In this document: positions 41,997 through 50,021 of the stretch, one piece after another
Position numbering within the stretch: the stretch's first letter is position 1
How the letters are laid out: every line of letters begins with the position of its first letter
NCBI GenBank assembly: GCA_964406375.1
Contig: CAYORM010000014.1
Location: 1 to 59,011, forward strand
Source: CAYORM01 sp964406375
GTDB taxonomy: Bacteria > Pseudomonadota > Alphaproteobacteria > DSM-16000 > Inquilinaceae
DNA: 59,011 nt
Reading direction: 5' to 3'
Notes under the pieces: generated by a model
What the model saw: the letters and a program-made list of their open reading frames with translations, nothing else
The model's database searches: none
Told to the model about the DNA's origin: nothing
Made by a program: the position numbers and the translations under genes

Positions 41997-42428
41997 GTGG
42001 CACGTCTGGCGATCACCACACCGATCAAGCCGTTCCACAAGATCGCCAAGCGCTGGCTGCTGGCGGCGACCTTCGTGTTCGGTACCTACAATCCCAGCGG
42101 CTATTCCTATTGGGACTGGGTGACGCAGGACACGACGATCGAGCCGGTCGAGCTGCTGGTCGGGATATTCCTGTTCACCGCCCTGCTCGCGATCGGCCGC
42201 ATGGCGCTCGCCTCGCTCGGGATACGCGGCGTCTTCGCGGTCCTCGCGCTCATCCTGGCCGGGATCATCGCCCAGCTCGGGCTCGGTTGGATGCGCTTTG
42301 CCGATCTGATCGTGACGCGGATGACGCTGCTGTTCTGGATCACCACCGTGCTCGGGATCGGCCTGTCCTGGTCATTGATTCAGAAGAATCTCACCGGCGA
42401 GCGTGACATCGTCCGCCGGCCGCCCTGA
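41997..42428 (+). CDS. Small four-helix membrane protein, DUF6524-like (copy 2 of 3)
   Basis: A 143-residue paralogue of the preceding gene. It shares GTYNPSGYSYWDW at the end of helix 1 and a final GIGLSWSLIQKNLTGERDIV, matching the SWxxIxxxLxGxxD pattern of copy 1. Four membrane helices are predicted by eye. Start is GTG at 41997 with AGGGGG a few bases upstream. The two genes are tandem and likely co-transcribed. The helix-1 motif is the best conserved part of the family and sits where the chain would meet the periplasmic face. Confidence 0.77.
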   Translation: MARLAITTPIKPFHKIAKRWLLAATFVFGTYNPSGYSYWDWVTQDTTIEPVELLVGIFLFTALLAIGRMALASLGIRGVFAVLALILAGIIAQLGLGWMRFADLIVTRMTLLFWITTVLGIGLSWSLIQKNLTGERDIVRRPP

Positions 42429-42487
42429 GACGGTCCGCCCGTCAACGTGCCGGATCAACGCGCCAGAACGCCCGGCAACGGAATCGG

Positions 42488-42949
42488 TCAGTGGCGCCGC
42501 CGCCGCGCCCGCAGCCGCGGGATCAGCCCTTCATCGTCGATGCCTTCGAGATAGCCCGCCTGCTCGCGCCGCTCCGACCGGAAATCGTCGATCAGCCAGC
42601 GCCACAGGCGCATCGCCCGCGAGGGCTTGCCGAGCAGCCCCGCGATGTACTGGGCGAAGTAGAGACGGAAGCGCTGTTCCCGGTCGATGTATTCGCGCAG
42701 CCACTGCTCGCGCTCGACCTCGCGCTCATGGCCGGCGGCACTCTCGTCGAACGGGATCGGCCATTCCGGGGCGAGGCCGCGGCTGGTGGCACCGCGGAAC
42801 GTGCCGGGCGCCCAGCCGGTCTCGTCCCCCGCCGGCGGCGGACGGTCCTCGGATGCGTCCGCCGGGCGCTCATCCTCTGCCGGCGTCGCGGTCTCGCGGC
42901 TCCATGCTTCACGCCAGCTGTTGCCGGCGTTATCATCCTGCATCGTCAT
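42488..42949 (-). CDS. Uncharacterised soluble protein
   Basis: A 153-residue protein I do not recognise. The first 75 residues are polar, rich in Glu, Pro and Ala and probably disordered. The second half is helical and charged (REQWLREYIDREQRFRLYFA then YIAGLLGKPSRAMRLWRWLI) and ends in an Arg tail (RLRARRRRH). No membrane helix or signal peptide. It may start at ATG 42949 or 42943; no good ribosome site precedes either. It is convergent with the DUF6524-like pair and divergent from a possible small gene, with 20 bases between starts. Confidence 0.6.
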   Translation of the reverse strand: MTMQDDNAGNSWREAWSRETATPAEDERPADASEDRPPPAGDETGWAPGTFRGATSRGLAPEWPIPFDESAAGHEREVEREQWLREYIDREQRFRLYFAQYIAGLLGKPSRAMRLWRWLIDDFRSERREQAGYLEGIDDEGLIPRLRARRRRH

Positions 42950-42969
42950 TCAATCCGGGGGAGACCACG

Positions 42970-43152
42970 TTGCCCTATCTCGGCGCCCTTCTGGCCGTGC
43001 TGATGGGCCTCATGGTCGACATCCTGGTCGAGGCTGCCGCCGAAACCTCGGCCGGCCAGATACTCGACAATAACGCGGGCGTCGACCTGCGGACCGTTTC
43101 GGCCGTACCCGGCGGTATCATCGATCTGCGGCCCGAAGCCTCGATCCGCTAG
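42970..43152 (+). CDS. Possible small membrane protein (60 aa)
   Basis: A short frame starting with TTG at 42970, preceded by a strong ribosome site (GGGGGAG, 6 bases upstream). The product begins with PYLGALLAVLMGLMVDILVE, a single hydrophobic stretch, followed by a polar tail with DNNAGVDLRTVSAVPGGIID. Against it: a non-ATG start and no homologue that I recognise. It is divergent from the preceding gene and convergent with the mitofilin-like gene. Confidence 0.4.
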   Translation: MPYLGALLAVLMGLMVDILVEAAAETSAGQILDNNAGVDLRTVSAVPGGIIDLRPEASIR

Positions 43153-43194
43153 CGCGCCCGCCGCCGCTTCCGCACGGGTCACCGCGCTCCGCCC

Positions 43195-44205
43195 TCAACC
43201 GCCGCCGACGACCGCCGGGCCGGCGACCAGCCGGCCCGAGAGGTTGGCGTGGACCAGCGCCGCGATGTCCGCGAGGGCGGCCTCCGCCGCGAGCCGCGTA
43301 TCGGCGGCCTCGATCCAGAGGGAGAAGGCGGGCGCGATCGACCGGTCGATCGCACCGACGCTCTCGCGCGCCGCCGCGAGATCGCCGCGGGCGAGCGCCG
43401 CATCCGCCTCGGCGAGCAGCGTCCGGGCCCGCTCGGAGGCATAGCTCTCGGTCGACAGGCCGACATAGGAGAACAGCGACAGCCCGACATCGAGATAGCT
43501 GACATCATCGCCGTAGCCGAGCCCCGCTTGGGACGCCGCATTCGCGAGGCCGCCGCGCAACGCCGGCAGGTCGGGTAGGCCCTGACGCGACGGGCCGACC
43601 AGCGCACCCAGCGCCGCGGCGACCTCTGCATCATCGCCGGCGAGGGCGTAGGCGTTGAGCAGTTCGGTCTCGAACGGGGCGCCGGACAGTGCCGCCTGGT
43701 GGAGCTGCAGCGCCGCCACCGCGAAGACGGGCGATCCCACCGCGAGGAAGGCCGCCTGATCGGCCAGCGTCTGCCGAATGCCTTCGATCAGCGCCGCCGA
43801 CTCGGCGCTCGTCGTATCGATGCGGCCCGACAGTTCCGCGGCGACGTCGTAGAATCGGGCGAGTTCGGCCTGGATCGGCGCGAGCCCCTGGGCGACGCTG
43901 CGCAGATCGCCGTCGATCAGCTCCACCCGCTGCGCCAGCCCGTCGAGTCGCGGATCAACCGCCGGGACGAGGCTCGTCCATGCCCACATCGCCGCGATCG
44001 CGGCGACACCGCCACATAGGGCGCCGACGAGCCCAGCCGAGACGAGGCTGCGCCTGGGGGCCACGGCGGCACGCGGTGGGAGGATCAGCGGGACCGCCGC
44101 GTCATCCGCGGCCGCCTCCCGCGGAAGGTCCCGTTCGGGACGTCCGTCGGGACGCACCTCCTCGGCATCCCTCGGCCGCTGCGGGAGTATCTCTGCTAGG
44201 CTCAT
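43195..44205 (-). CDS. Mitofilin-like membrane protein (COG4223 type)
   Basis: A 336-residue protein with a 50-residue cytoplasmic N-terminus rich in Pro, Arg and Asp, one membrane helix (LVGALCGGVAAIAAMWAWTS, about residues 58-77) and a helical periplasmic part. The C-terminal region ADAALARGDLAAARESVGAI and DTRLAAEAALADIAALVHAN resembles the domain that ends alphaproteobacterial mitofilin/Mic60 homologues. The usual long coiled coil is much shorter here (about residues 85-145). Mic60 homologues normally sit beside heme genes; none is present. Assignment is by resemblance of the C-terminal third only. Confidence 0.6.
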   Translation of the reverse strand: MSLAEILPQRPRDAEEVRPDGRPERDLPREAAADDAAVPLILPPRAAVAPRRSLVSAGLVGALCGGVAAIAAMWAWTSLVPAVDPRLDGLAQRVELIDGDLRSVAQGLAPIQAELARFYDVAAELSGRIDTTSAESAALIEGIRQTLADQAAFLAVGSPVFAVAALQLHQAALSGAPFETELLNAYALAGDDAEVAAALGALVGPSRQGLPDLPALRGGLANAASQAGLGYGDDVSYLDVGLSLFSYVGLSTESYASERARTLLAEADAALARGDLAAARESVGAIDRSIAPAFSLWIEAADTRLAAEAALADIAALVHANLSGRLVAGPAVVGGG

Positions 44206-44330
44206 CCGCCCCTCCCCGCCTGTCGCTGGCTATCCCCCGGAGCGCGAGTATCCCTTCGCGCTTGCAATATTTACCAGCATAGTACGCCATCCGGAAGCCG
44301 TCGACTCGCGCCGCGCGGCGGCGCCATGCT

Positions 44331-44870
44331 ATGGCCTCCACCCGACATCTCGCCGGACCGCGCATGTTCAGCCGCTGCCGACGCCTGCTCCTGGCCCTGC
44401 TTCTCCTGGGGCATGCCACCCTTCTTCCTGCCCCATCGGGGGCGCAGGAAGCCGTTCCCGCCATCGCCCCACGCGGCGAGGTGCGGCTGGGCGACCGCGA
44501 GGCGGTGCTGGTGCAGGAGCGCGGCGGTCTTTCCGTCTATCTGCAGCGCTATGTCGATGCGGCGCCGATCGCGGGAGCGGAGGTGACGCTGGCGATCGAC
44601 GGTGCTGCCCATACGCTGGAGGAGATGGCGCCGGGCCTTTACCGGCTGGCGGGGACCGAGCTGTCGCCGGGCCGGCACACCCTTCCCATTGCCGCCGAGG
44701 CCGACGGCCGCATCGAGAGCGGCGAGATCGAGCTGTCGATACCCACGCCGCCGGCACCACCGCTGCGGCGCGACCTCGACTTGCTGGTCCCGGCGGTGAT
44801 CGCCGCCGGGCTGGCGGCGGCCGGGGGCGGCCTGTTGGGCTATCTCCTGGCGCGTCGCCGCCGCGGCTGA
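44331..44870 (+). CDS. Exported protein with Ig-like domain and C-terminal membrane anchor
   Basis: A 179-residue protein. A signal peptide (RRLLLALLLLGHATLLPAPS, cleaved near SGAQ) is followed by a beta-rich domain with YVDAAPIAGAEVTLAIDGAA and MAPGLYRLAGTELSPGRHTL, a pattern like Ig-like or CopC/carboxypeptidase-regulatory domains. It ends with a membrane helix (LVPAVIAAGLAAAGGGLLGY) and Arg-Arg-Arg-Gly. Thus a periplasmic domain tethered in the inner membrane. It is convergent with the small membrane protein and the HlyD-like adaptor, so a shared role is possible but not shown. Start may instead be ATG 44364 (Met-Phe-Ser-Arg). Confidence 0.7.
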   Translation: MASTRHLAGPRMFSRCRRLLLALLLLGHATLLPAPSGAQEAVPAIAPRGEVRLGDREAVLVQERGGLSVYLQRYVDAAPIAGAEVTLAIDGAAHTLEEMAPGLYRLAGTELSPGRHTLPIAAEADGRIESGEIELSIPTPPAPPLRRDLDLLVPAVIAAGLAAAGGGLLGYLLARRRRG

Positions 44871-44889
44871 CCCGGCCGGCGATGCCGGC

Positions 44890-45231
44890 TCAGGGCATCG
44901 CCACGTAGAACAGCGTCGCCGCGCCGGCGGCGAGAAATCCGCCCGACAGGCCGCCGGCCGCGGCGGTGCCGACCAGGAAGGAGCCGACCAGCACCCCCGC
45001 CCCCACCGCGATCTGGCCGACCGTCCACCCCTCCTCGGCCGGCGGCGGGACGATGATCTCCGACACCCGCGGCGGTGCCGCGGGGATCACCAGCGCGACC
45101 GGCGCGAGGGTGTCACCGGCCGGCTCGGATGCGGCGCTCTCGGGCGGCGCCGCCTCACGTGGCTGGGCGATGGCAGGCGAGGCGATCTGTGCCGCCAGGG
45201 CGAGGGCGAACAGGACGGCCGCCGGTCGCAT
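44890..45231 (-). CDS. Small exported membrane protein, glycine-rich helix
   Basis: A 113-residue protein with a signal peptide (AAVLFALALAAQIASPAIAQ), a Pro/Glu linker, and a C-terminal hydrophobic segment GQIAVGAGVLVGSFLVGTAA followed by a second (GGFLAAGAATLFYVAMP). AAGGGGCC before ATG 45231 is a good ribosome site. The gly/ala-rich pair of helices resembles that of the 133-residue protein at 47.5-47.9 kb (VGVVVVNAVTGGLI), so the two may be distant paralogues. It follows the HlyD-like adaptor by 11 bases and is probably its operon partner. Confidence 0.7.
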   Translation of the reverse strand: MRPAAVLFALALAAQIASPAIAQPREAAPPESAASEPAGDTLAPVALVIPAAPPRVSEIIVPPPAEEGWTVGQIAVGAGVLVGSFLVGTAAAGGLSGGFLAAGAATLFYVAMP

Positions 45232-45242
45232 GAGAGGCCCCT

Positions 45243-46724
45243 TCACGATTCGGTCTCCCCGCCCGTGGCTGCACCGCCGGGCAGCTGCGCCGCCAGAATC
45301 GCCGGCGGGTCGGTGACGATTCGTATGCCGGCCCCGAGCCCGGCGGTGACCAGCGCCACCCCGTCGATCAGCGGCTCGGCCTCGACCTGCCGCGGCACGA
45401 AAAGCTCGGCGCCGATTCGCTCCCAGACGAAGCGGGCGCCGCTCGCATCCTCGACGATGCTGCTCGCGGGCAGGGCGATGCCGCTCCGCCCCTCCACCCC
45501 GCGCAGGAAGACGGCCACGCCGCTGCCGACCACCGGCACCTCCGCCCCGCGCGCCTGGCTCTCCGCGATTCGGAACCGCATGGTGACCCCCGTGCCGTCG
45601 ACGGCCGGCGCGATGCCCATCAGCTCGAGCGGATAGAGCGCACCCTCGGCGGTGTGCGCCGCGGCGCCGATCGCTTGCCGGGCGAGCGCCGGGTCCGCGA
45701 CCGCCACTTCGACCCAAGGGGAGCGCGGATCGACGATCTCGACGACCGGGCTCCCCATCTCGACGGTGCCGTTCGGGACGGCATGCACCGCCCAGACCAC
45801 GCCGTCGATCGGGGCGCGCAGTGGTTGCCGCCCCTCAAGGACGGCGCTCAGCGTCGCCAGCTCGGCGCGGAGCCCTTCGATCCGCATCTCGAGCTCGGCG
45901 ATCTTGTTGGCGCGATAGCGGACCAGCATCACCTCCTGCAGCCGCGCGATCTGGCTGGAGGCGAGCGCGATCTCGTTGATCAGGTGTTGCATGCGCGCCT
46001 CGATCTCGGCGCGCTCGACGGCAGAGAAGGTCGGCCGCAGATGGGCCAGCAACGTGCCGGCCTGGACCGGCATGCCGACATAGGGAAAGCGGCCCTCCGC
46101 CGGCTCGACGATCCCGGTCGACAGAGCCGAGGTCACCGCGCTGCCCTCCGCCCCCGGCGTGACACGGCCGGCGAGGCGGCCGATCACCGACACCCCCTCC
46201 TGCCGGGTGACGAGGGTGCGCAGCGCGAACAGCCGCTGCGTTGACAGCGGCACGAACACCGTTCCGTCGGCCCGGCGATAGGGCTGGTCCCCCGATGCCG
46301 CATAGAACGCCCGCGCATCCACGACCGCTTCATCGGTCGATTCGGCCCGGGCCGCGTCACGCCCGGCACCGCCTCCCGCCGGTGCCAGCAGCGGCGCGAT
46401 CCAGTCGAGATCTCCGGCCCGCGACGGTGCGTCGGGCTCCGACCCCCCGGCTGGTTCCACCGGCTCTGGCAACGGGCTTTCGAAGACCGCCGGCATCGGC
46501 TCGATGGCGCCGGAGAACAGGATCGGCTGGACATGGCCGATCGCCGGGTCGGAGGGAGGCGCGGACGGCAGCGCCACCGGTGGCGCCACCGCCTCGCTGA
46601 CCCCGAAATCCGAGGTCTCCTGGTCGGTGAGGTACTTGGCGAAGTACTCCGAACCGACCTCGCGCGACAGGTCGACCGCCGCCAGGACGATCGCCACGGC
46701 CAAGGCCGAGAGGACGTATTGCAT
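45243..46724 (-). CDS. HlyD-type periplasmic adaptor protein, orphan
   Basis: A 493-residue membrane-fusion (adaptor) protein. An N-terminal helix (VLSALAVAIVLAAVDLSREV) anchors it; residues to about 190 are a Pro/Ala-rich extension. The hairpin lies around IEARMQHLINEIALASSQIA and RIEGLRAELATLSAVLEGRQ, followed by the lipoyl half PLRAPIDGVVWAVHAVPNGT and the beta-barrel (WVEVAVADPALARQA). These are the hallmarks of RND, ABC or MacA-type adaptors. No inner-membrane pump or outer-membrane channel is encoded next to it, so its partner is elsewhere or is the small membrane protein cluster. Confidence 0.85.
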   Translation of the reverse strand: MQYVLSALAVAIVLAAVDLSREVGSEYFAKYLTDQETSDFGVSEAVAPPVALPSAPPSDPAIGHVQPILFSGAIEPMPAVFESPLPEPVEPAGGSEPDAPSRAGDLDWIAPLLAPAGGGAGRDAARAESTDEAVVDARAFYAASGDQPYRRADGTVFVPLSTQRLFALRTLVTRQEGVSVIGRLAGRVTPGAEGSAVTSALSTGIVEPAEGRFPYVGMPVQAGTLLAHLRPTFSAVERAEIEARMQHLINEIALASSQIARLQEVMLVRYRANKIAELEMRIEGLRAELATLSAVLEGRQPLRAPIDGVVWAVHAVPNGTVEMGSPVVEIVDPRSPWVEVAVADPALARQAIGAAAHTAEGALYPLELMGIAPAVDGTGVTMRFRIAESQARGAEVPVVGSGVAVFLRGVEGRSGIALPASSIVEDASGARFVWERIGAELFVPRQVEAEPLIDGVALVTAGLGAGIRIVTDPPAILAAQLPGGAATGGETES

Positions 46725-46856
46725 CGCCGCTCACCCTTCCGTCACAGTCGGCGGGGCCGGCGCCCGCCCCGGGCGCGTCTGCCGGCCGCGCCATTGATCC
46801 ACCCGCGCCCCGGCGCCTCTTGCGCCGGTCCGCATCGGACGAGCCGACGGACACCC

Positions 46857-47381
46857 GTGACCCGCTCCCTTTCCCGCCGGAAGGCCACCCTTGCCGCCCT
46901 CCTCATTGGCACCGCGCTCGCCACCACTTCCCCCGCCCCTGTCGCGGCCCAGGAAGCGGCGGCGGATGTCGACCTGCGCGGGGTCACGGCGCTGCGGGCG
47001 ACGATCGGACCGCTGTCGGCCGCGGCGCTCGAATGCGGGCTGCGCGGCCACGTGCTGCTCGGCGATCTCGAGGCCCGGCTCGCCGCCGGTGGTATCGCGC
47101 CCGCCCCACAGATCGGAGACCTCGCGACCATCACGGTCATCACCGGCCACGACGCGGCGACCGGGCTGTGCAGCTCTGCCGTCATGCTCGGTGCCTATGC
47201 CCGTGAATCCTTCGTCGACAGGCGCGTCGGCTGGATCCGGACGGGCTACGTCGTGCTCTGGCAGAGCGGGGTAATGGTCACATCGGGGGCCGTCGACCAT
47301 GCCGACACCGTCCGCGACGCGCTCGACCGCCTGGGTGACGCGCTGATCGAGGAATGGCATCGCAGCAATCTCGATCCCTGA
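46857..47381 (+). CDS. Uncharacterised exported protein
   Basis: A 174-residue protein of unknown function. From the GTG at 46857 the product begins MTRSLSRRKATLAALLIGTA with a signal peptide cleaved near VAAQ. The mature part is a compact alpha/beta domain with ALECGLRGHVLLGDLEARLA and IGDLATITVITGHDAATGLC, plus VVLWQSGVMVTSGAVDHADT toward the end. Two cysteines (in ALECGLRG and TGLCSSA) could form a disulfide. No family recognised. It is divergent from the HlyD-like gene and convergent with a small membrane protein, with an 11-base terminator stem between. Confidence 0.7.
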   Translation: MTRSLSRRKATLAALLIGTALATTSPAPVAAQEAAADVDLRGVTALRATIGPLSAAALECGLRGHVLLGDLEARLAAGGIAPAPQIGDLATITVITGHDAATGLCSSAVMLGAYARESFVDRRVGWIRTGYVVLWQSGVMVTSGAVDHADTVRDALDRLGDALIEEWHRSNLDP

Positions 47382-47393
47382 CGTCCGGCGTCG

Positions 47394-47423
47394 GTGTCGC
47401 CGGGCGCTGTCACCCGGCGACAC
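47394..47423. terminator. Strong bidirectional hairpin between convergent genes
   Basis: GTGTCGCCGGG and CCCGGCGACAC form a perfect 11-base stem with an 8-base loop, 12 bases past the plus-strand stop and 31 bases before the minus-strand stop. Its symmetry makes it usable from both directions. No T-tract follows on either strand, which is common in high-GC genomes. Confidence 0.7.
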
Positions 47424-47454
47424 TCCGGTCCCGTGCCTTGCGCGCGGGGTGACC

Positions 47455-47856
47455 TTACTCGTAGAGCCAGTTGCCGAAATAGCCGCCGGCGACCGCCCCG
47501 AACATCGTGGAGGCGGCCTGGATCGCCATGGCGGTATAGCTCGTGGTGGTGGCCACCACGGCCGCCCCGCCGGTCTGGGCCGCGGCCACCGCACCGGTGG
47601 CACCCGGCGCACTGCCCGCACCGCTCAGCAACACGGGCGTGATCAGCCCCCCGGTGACGGCGTTCACCACCACGACGCCGACGACGGCGCCGGTCGAGAT
47701 CGCCGCGATCCGCCAGAGATTCACATCCGGCTCGACATCCGGCATCGGGACGGTTTGCGCCAGCGACGGCTCCGACGACCCGGACTGGGCAAAGGCCGCA
47801 GGCTGCGCCGCCACGACGAGGGCCATTGCGGCCCCGATGATGGCTGTCTTCCGCAT
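47455..47856 (-). CDS. Small exported membrane protein, glycine-rich helices
   Basis: A 133-residue protein with a clear signal peptide (TAIIGAAMALVVAAQPAAFA) and two hydrophobic Gly/Ala/Val segments in the mature part (AAISTGAVVGVVVVNAVTGG and AAVVATTTSYTAMAIQAAST), ending in GAVAGGYFGNWLYE. AAGGGGGG before ATG 47856 is a strong ribosome site. It resembles in layout the 113-residue protein beside the HlyD-like adaptor. Function unknown; such small proteins could be adaptor or pore subunits. It lies 98 bases downstream of the next unknown gene. Confidence 0.7.
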   Translation of the reverse strand: MRKTAIIGAAMALVVAAQPAAFAQSGSSEPSLAQTVPMPDVEPDVNLWRIAAISTGAVVGVVVVNAVTGGLITPVLLSGAGSAPGATGAVAAAQTGGAAVVATTTSYTAMAIQAASTMFGAVAGGYFGNWLYE

Positions 47857-47954
47857 CGTCACCCCCCTTTGAATGCCCCGGAGGCGGAAGGCCTCCGAGA
47901 TCACGTCGATATCCGGAAAACCTTACGGGTCTGCGGCCCTGACGGCAAGCGCCG

Positions 47955-48440
47955 TCAGTCGTCGCGCGTGCCGTCAATGAGCAGCGGCGTCAGCCCGCGC
48001 CCGCGGCGGCTGCGCTTGTCGATCCGCCGGTACCAGCGGCGCGACATGGTCAGCCCGCCGCGCTTGGGCCGGAAGTCGTGCGCCTGCATCACGCGCTTTA
48101 CCCGCGCCCGCGCCTCATCCTCGGACAGGACGCCGCCAGCCATCGCCTGGTAGATCTCCGCCGCCTCCTTGAACCGTCGGCGCGAGATCTTGCGCTTGCG
48201 GCCACCGAACTTCTGCAGCACCGGCAGGATGCGGGCATCGATGTCACGCTCGACCCGCAGATCGTCGCTCTGGGCAACGGTCAGCAGCACGCCGCGCGCA
48301 TCCTCGGCCGTCAGCCCGAATCGGGCGATGCCGTCGGCGAGCAGCGCCCGCTCCTGCGCCTTCGAGATGAACGCCTTGTCGAGGGCGGCCAGACGCACAT
48401 AGCCGGTGAAGCGCTCGATCGCCTCGGACCTGGTCGACAT
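47955..48440 (-). CDS. Uncharacterised basic cytoplasmic protein
   Basis: A 161-residue protein that I do not recognise. The N-terminal half is helical (EAIERFTGYVRLAALDKAFI, then DGIARFGLTAEDARGVLLTV), the middle is very basic (KFGGRKRKISRRRFKEAAEI), and the tail is Arg-rich (RRWYRRIDKRSRRGRGLTPL). This charge pattern would suit binding of nucleic acid or acidic lipids. ATG 48440 is preferred since AGGAA ends 8 bases upstream; ATGs at 48446 and 48461 have poorer spacing. It lies 69 bases downstream of the fused Mla gene on the same strand and may be its operon partner. Confidence 0.65.
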   Translation of the reverse strand: MSTRSEAIERFTGYVRLAALDKAFISKAQERALLADGIARFGLTAEDARGVLLTVAQSDDLRVERDIDARILPVLQKFGGRKRKISRRRFKEAAEIYQAMAGGVLSEDEARARVKRVMQAHDFRPKRGGLTMSRRWYRRIDKRSRRGRGLTPLLIDGTRDD

Positions 48441-48509
48441 CGTCATCGTTCCTGCGGCCATCGTTCCTGCAGCACCCGGCGGGCCGGCATCCGATCCTCC
48501 ACGCTTCCC

Positions 48510-50021
48510 TCAGAACTGGATGAGTCCGACGACGGCATGTGAGAGCAGCGTCACGGATACCCCGATGACGATCGCTTCGGCGATGGCGTTGTTGATCGAC
48601 ACCACGGAAACCTTGCGGCGCAGCCCGATGATGATGGCGGCGGTGCTGCCGACCAGCGCGCTGAGCACGATCTTGGCGAGGATCCATCCCGCCTCGACCC
48701 AGAGCTGTGGCCCGGCCTGCACCAACCGCCGGAAGTAGTTCTCCCGCCAGAACTCCGGCGGCTGTTCAGGGAAGAAGATCTGCCAAGTCTGCAGCGCCGC
48801 CCAGGATGCCGCAACCAGCGCCACGATCGTCAGGACGAAGAGCGCCACGAGATTGTTGAGGATGATCGACAGGATGACGTAGGCATTGATCGGGATGCGC
48901 AGATTGCCCATCGCCTTCAACTGCGAGGACAGCATGCGGTTGGAGAGGTCGGCGGCAATGATCGCGCTGTTGCGCGCCATCACCAGAATCGCGGCGATCA
49001 GCGGCACCGCCACCGTCGTCTGGACGAAGCCCAGCCCGGCCAGTGTCTCGTCGTGCAGAATCGATTTCAGATAGCCGCCGAAGGAATGGTAGTTGAAGCC
49101 AAACCAGATCGACACGAAGCCGAGGATCACCCCGCCCAGCGCCATGTAGGCCAGCATGAAAGGCGACAGGCACAGCACCCAGAAATACTCGAGGAAGTAG
49201 CGGCCGAACCAGACGGCGCGCGGCCGCCGGCGCAGCCGTTTCGTCCAGCGCTCGGGCCCACGCTCCGCCGTTTCTGCCATCTCGGGCGCCGGCTCGAGCG
49301 CCATCATCTCGCGCTCTACAACGGCCATGGTCGGCGGGATCTGCCGCACCGTCCGGCGTGCCGTGTCGAGCAGCAGCACCCGGTCGGCCAGCGGCAGCAG
49401 GTCTTCGACATGGTGGGCGACGATGATCGCCGGCCGGCCGCTGTCGCGGCAGATCGCCTTGACGAGCCCGGCGAGGCGCCGCGAGGCCCGGATATCGAGC
49501 CCGGAATTGGGTTCGTCGAGCACCAGGATCGGCCGCTCGGACAGCAGCGTGCGGGCGATCGCCACACGCTGGCGCTGACCGCCACTGAGCGAGGCGATCG
49601 AGGCGCGCGGGTCGACATCGGGCAGAAGCGCGGTCAGCGCCTCGATGAGCGCAGGGTCACGGCGCGGCGCGTGGTCGGCGGCGATCCGCACGTTCTCGGC
49701 CGCCGAGAGATCGTCGAACAGCGCATTACCCTGGAAGACGAGGCCGCAGAGATCGCTGCTCTCGCGGGACAGATCGATTCGACGGGCGCCGGCGATGATC
49801 TGGCCGCTGACGCGCCACCCGCCCTCGCCGGCCTGGAGCAGGCCGCACAGAAGATTGACGATACTGGTCTTGCCGCTGCCGCTCGGGCCGATCAGCAGCA
49901 CGAATTCGCCGCGGCCGATCTGGAAGGACGTGTTCTCGACCAGCGGCGGCCGGTCGGGCGGCGCGATGGTGAGGTTGAAGACGGTGAGAAACGCCGTCCG
50001 CTCGGCCTGCATGACGCTCAT
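48510..50021 (-). CDS. Fused ABC transporter: MlaF-like ATPase + MlaE-like permease
   Basis: A 503-residue single polypeptide. Residues 1-225 are an ABC ATPase: Walker A GPSGSGKT (45-52), signature LSGGQRQRV (145-153), Walker B ILVLDEP (165-171) and H-loop VAHHVED. After a linker (about 225-265) the C-terminal half is an MlaE-type permease with HDETLAGLGFVQTTVAVPLI, ARNSAIIAADLSNRMLSSQL, KAMGNLRIPINAYVIL and a last helix AEAIVIGVSVTLLSHAVVGL. In E. coli MlaF and MlaE are separate proteins; this fusion is unusual. MlaE-type systems move phospholipids between inner and outer membrane. ATGA overlap with the upstream gene; no MCE gene nearby. Confidence 0.85.
   Translation of the reverse strand: MSVMQAERTAFLTVFNLTIAPPDRPPLVENTSFQIGRGEFVLLIGPSGSGKTSIVNLLCGLLQAGEGGWRVSGQIIAGARRIDLSRESSDLCGLVFQGNALFDDLSAAENVRIAADHAPRRDPALIEALTALLPDVDPRASIASLSGGQRQRVAIARTLLSERPILVLDEPNSGLDIRASRRLAGLVKAICRDSGRPAIIVAHHVEDLLPLADRVLLLDTARRTVRQIPPTMAVVEREMMALEPAPEMAETAERGPERWTKRLRRRPRAVWFGRYFLEYFWVLCLSPFMLAYMALGGVILGFVSIWFGFNYHSFGGYLKSILHDETLAGLGFVQTTVAVPLIAAILVMARNSAIIAADLSNRMLSSQLKAMGNLRIPINAYVILSIILNNLVALFVLTIVALVAASWAALQTWQIFFPEQPPEFWRENYFRRLVQAGPQLWVEAGWILAKIVLSALVGSTAAIIIGLRRKVSVVSINNAIAEAIVIGVSVTLLSHAVVGLIQF

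Noticed and set aside
44875..44889. GCCGGC-GAT-GCCGGC as a terminator between convergent genes.
   Set aside because: A 6-base stem of a motif that is very common in this GC-rich sequence; too weak to call.
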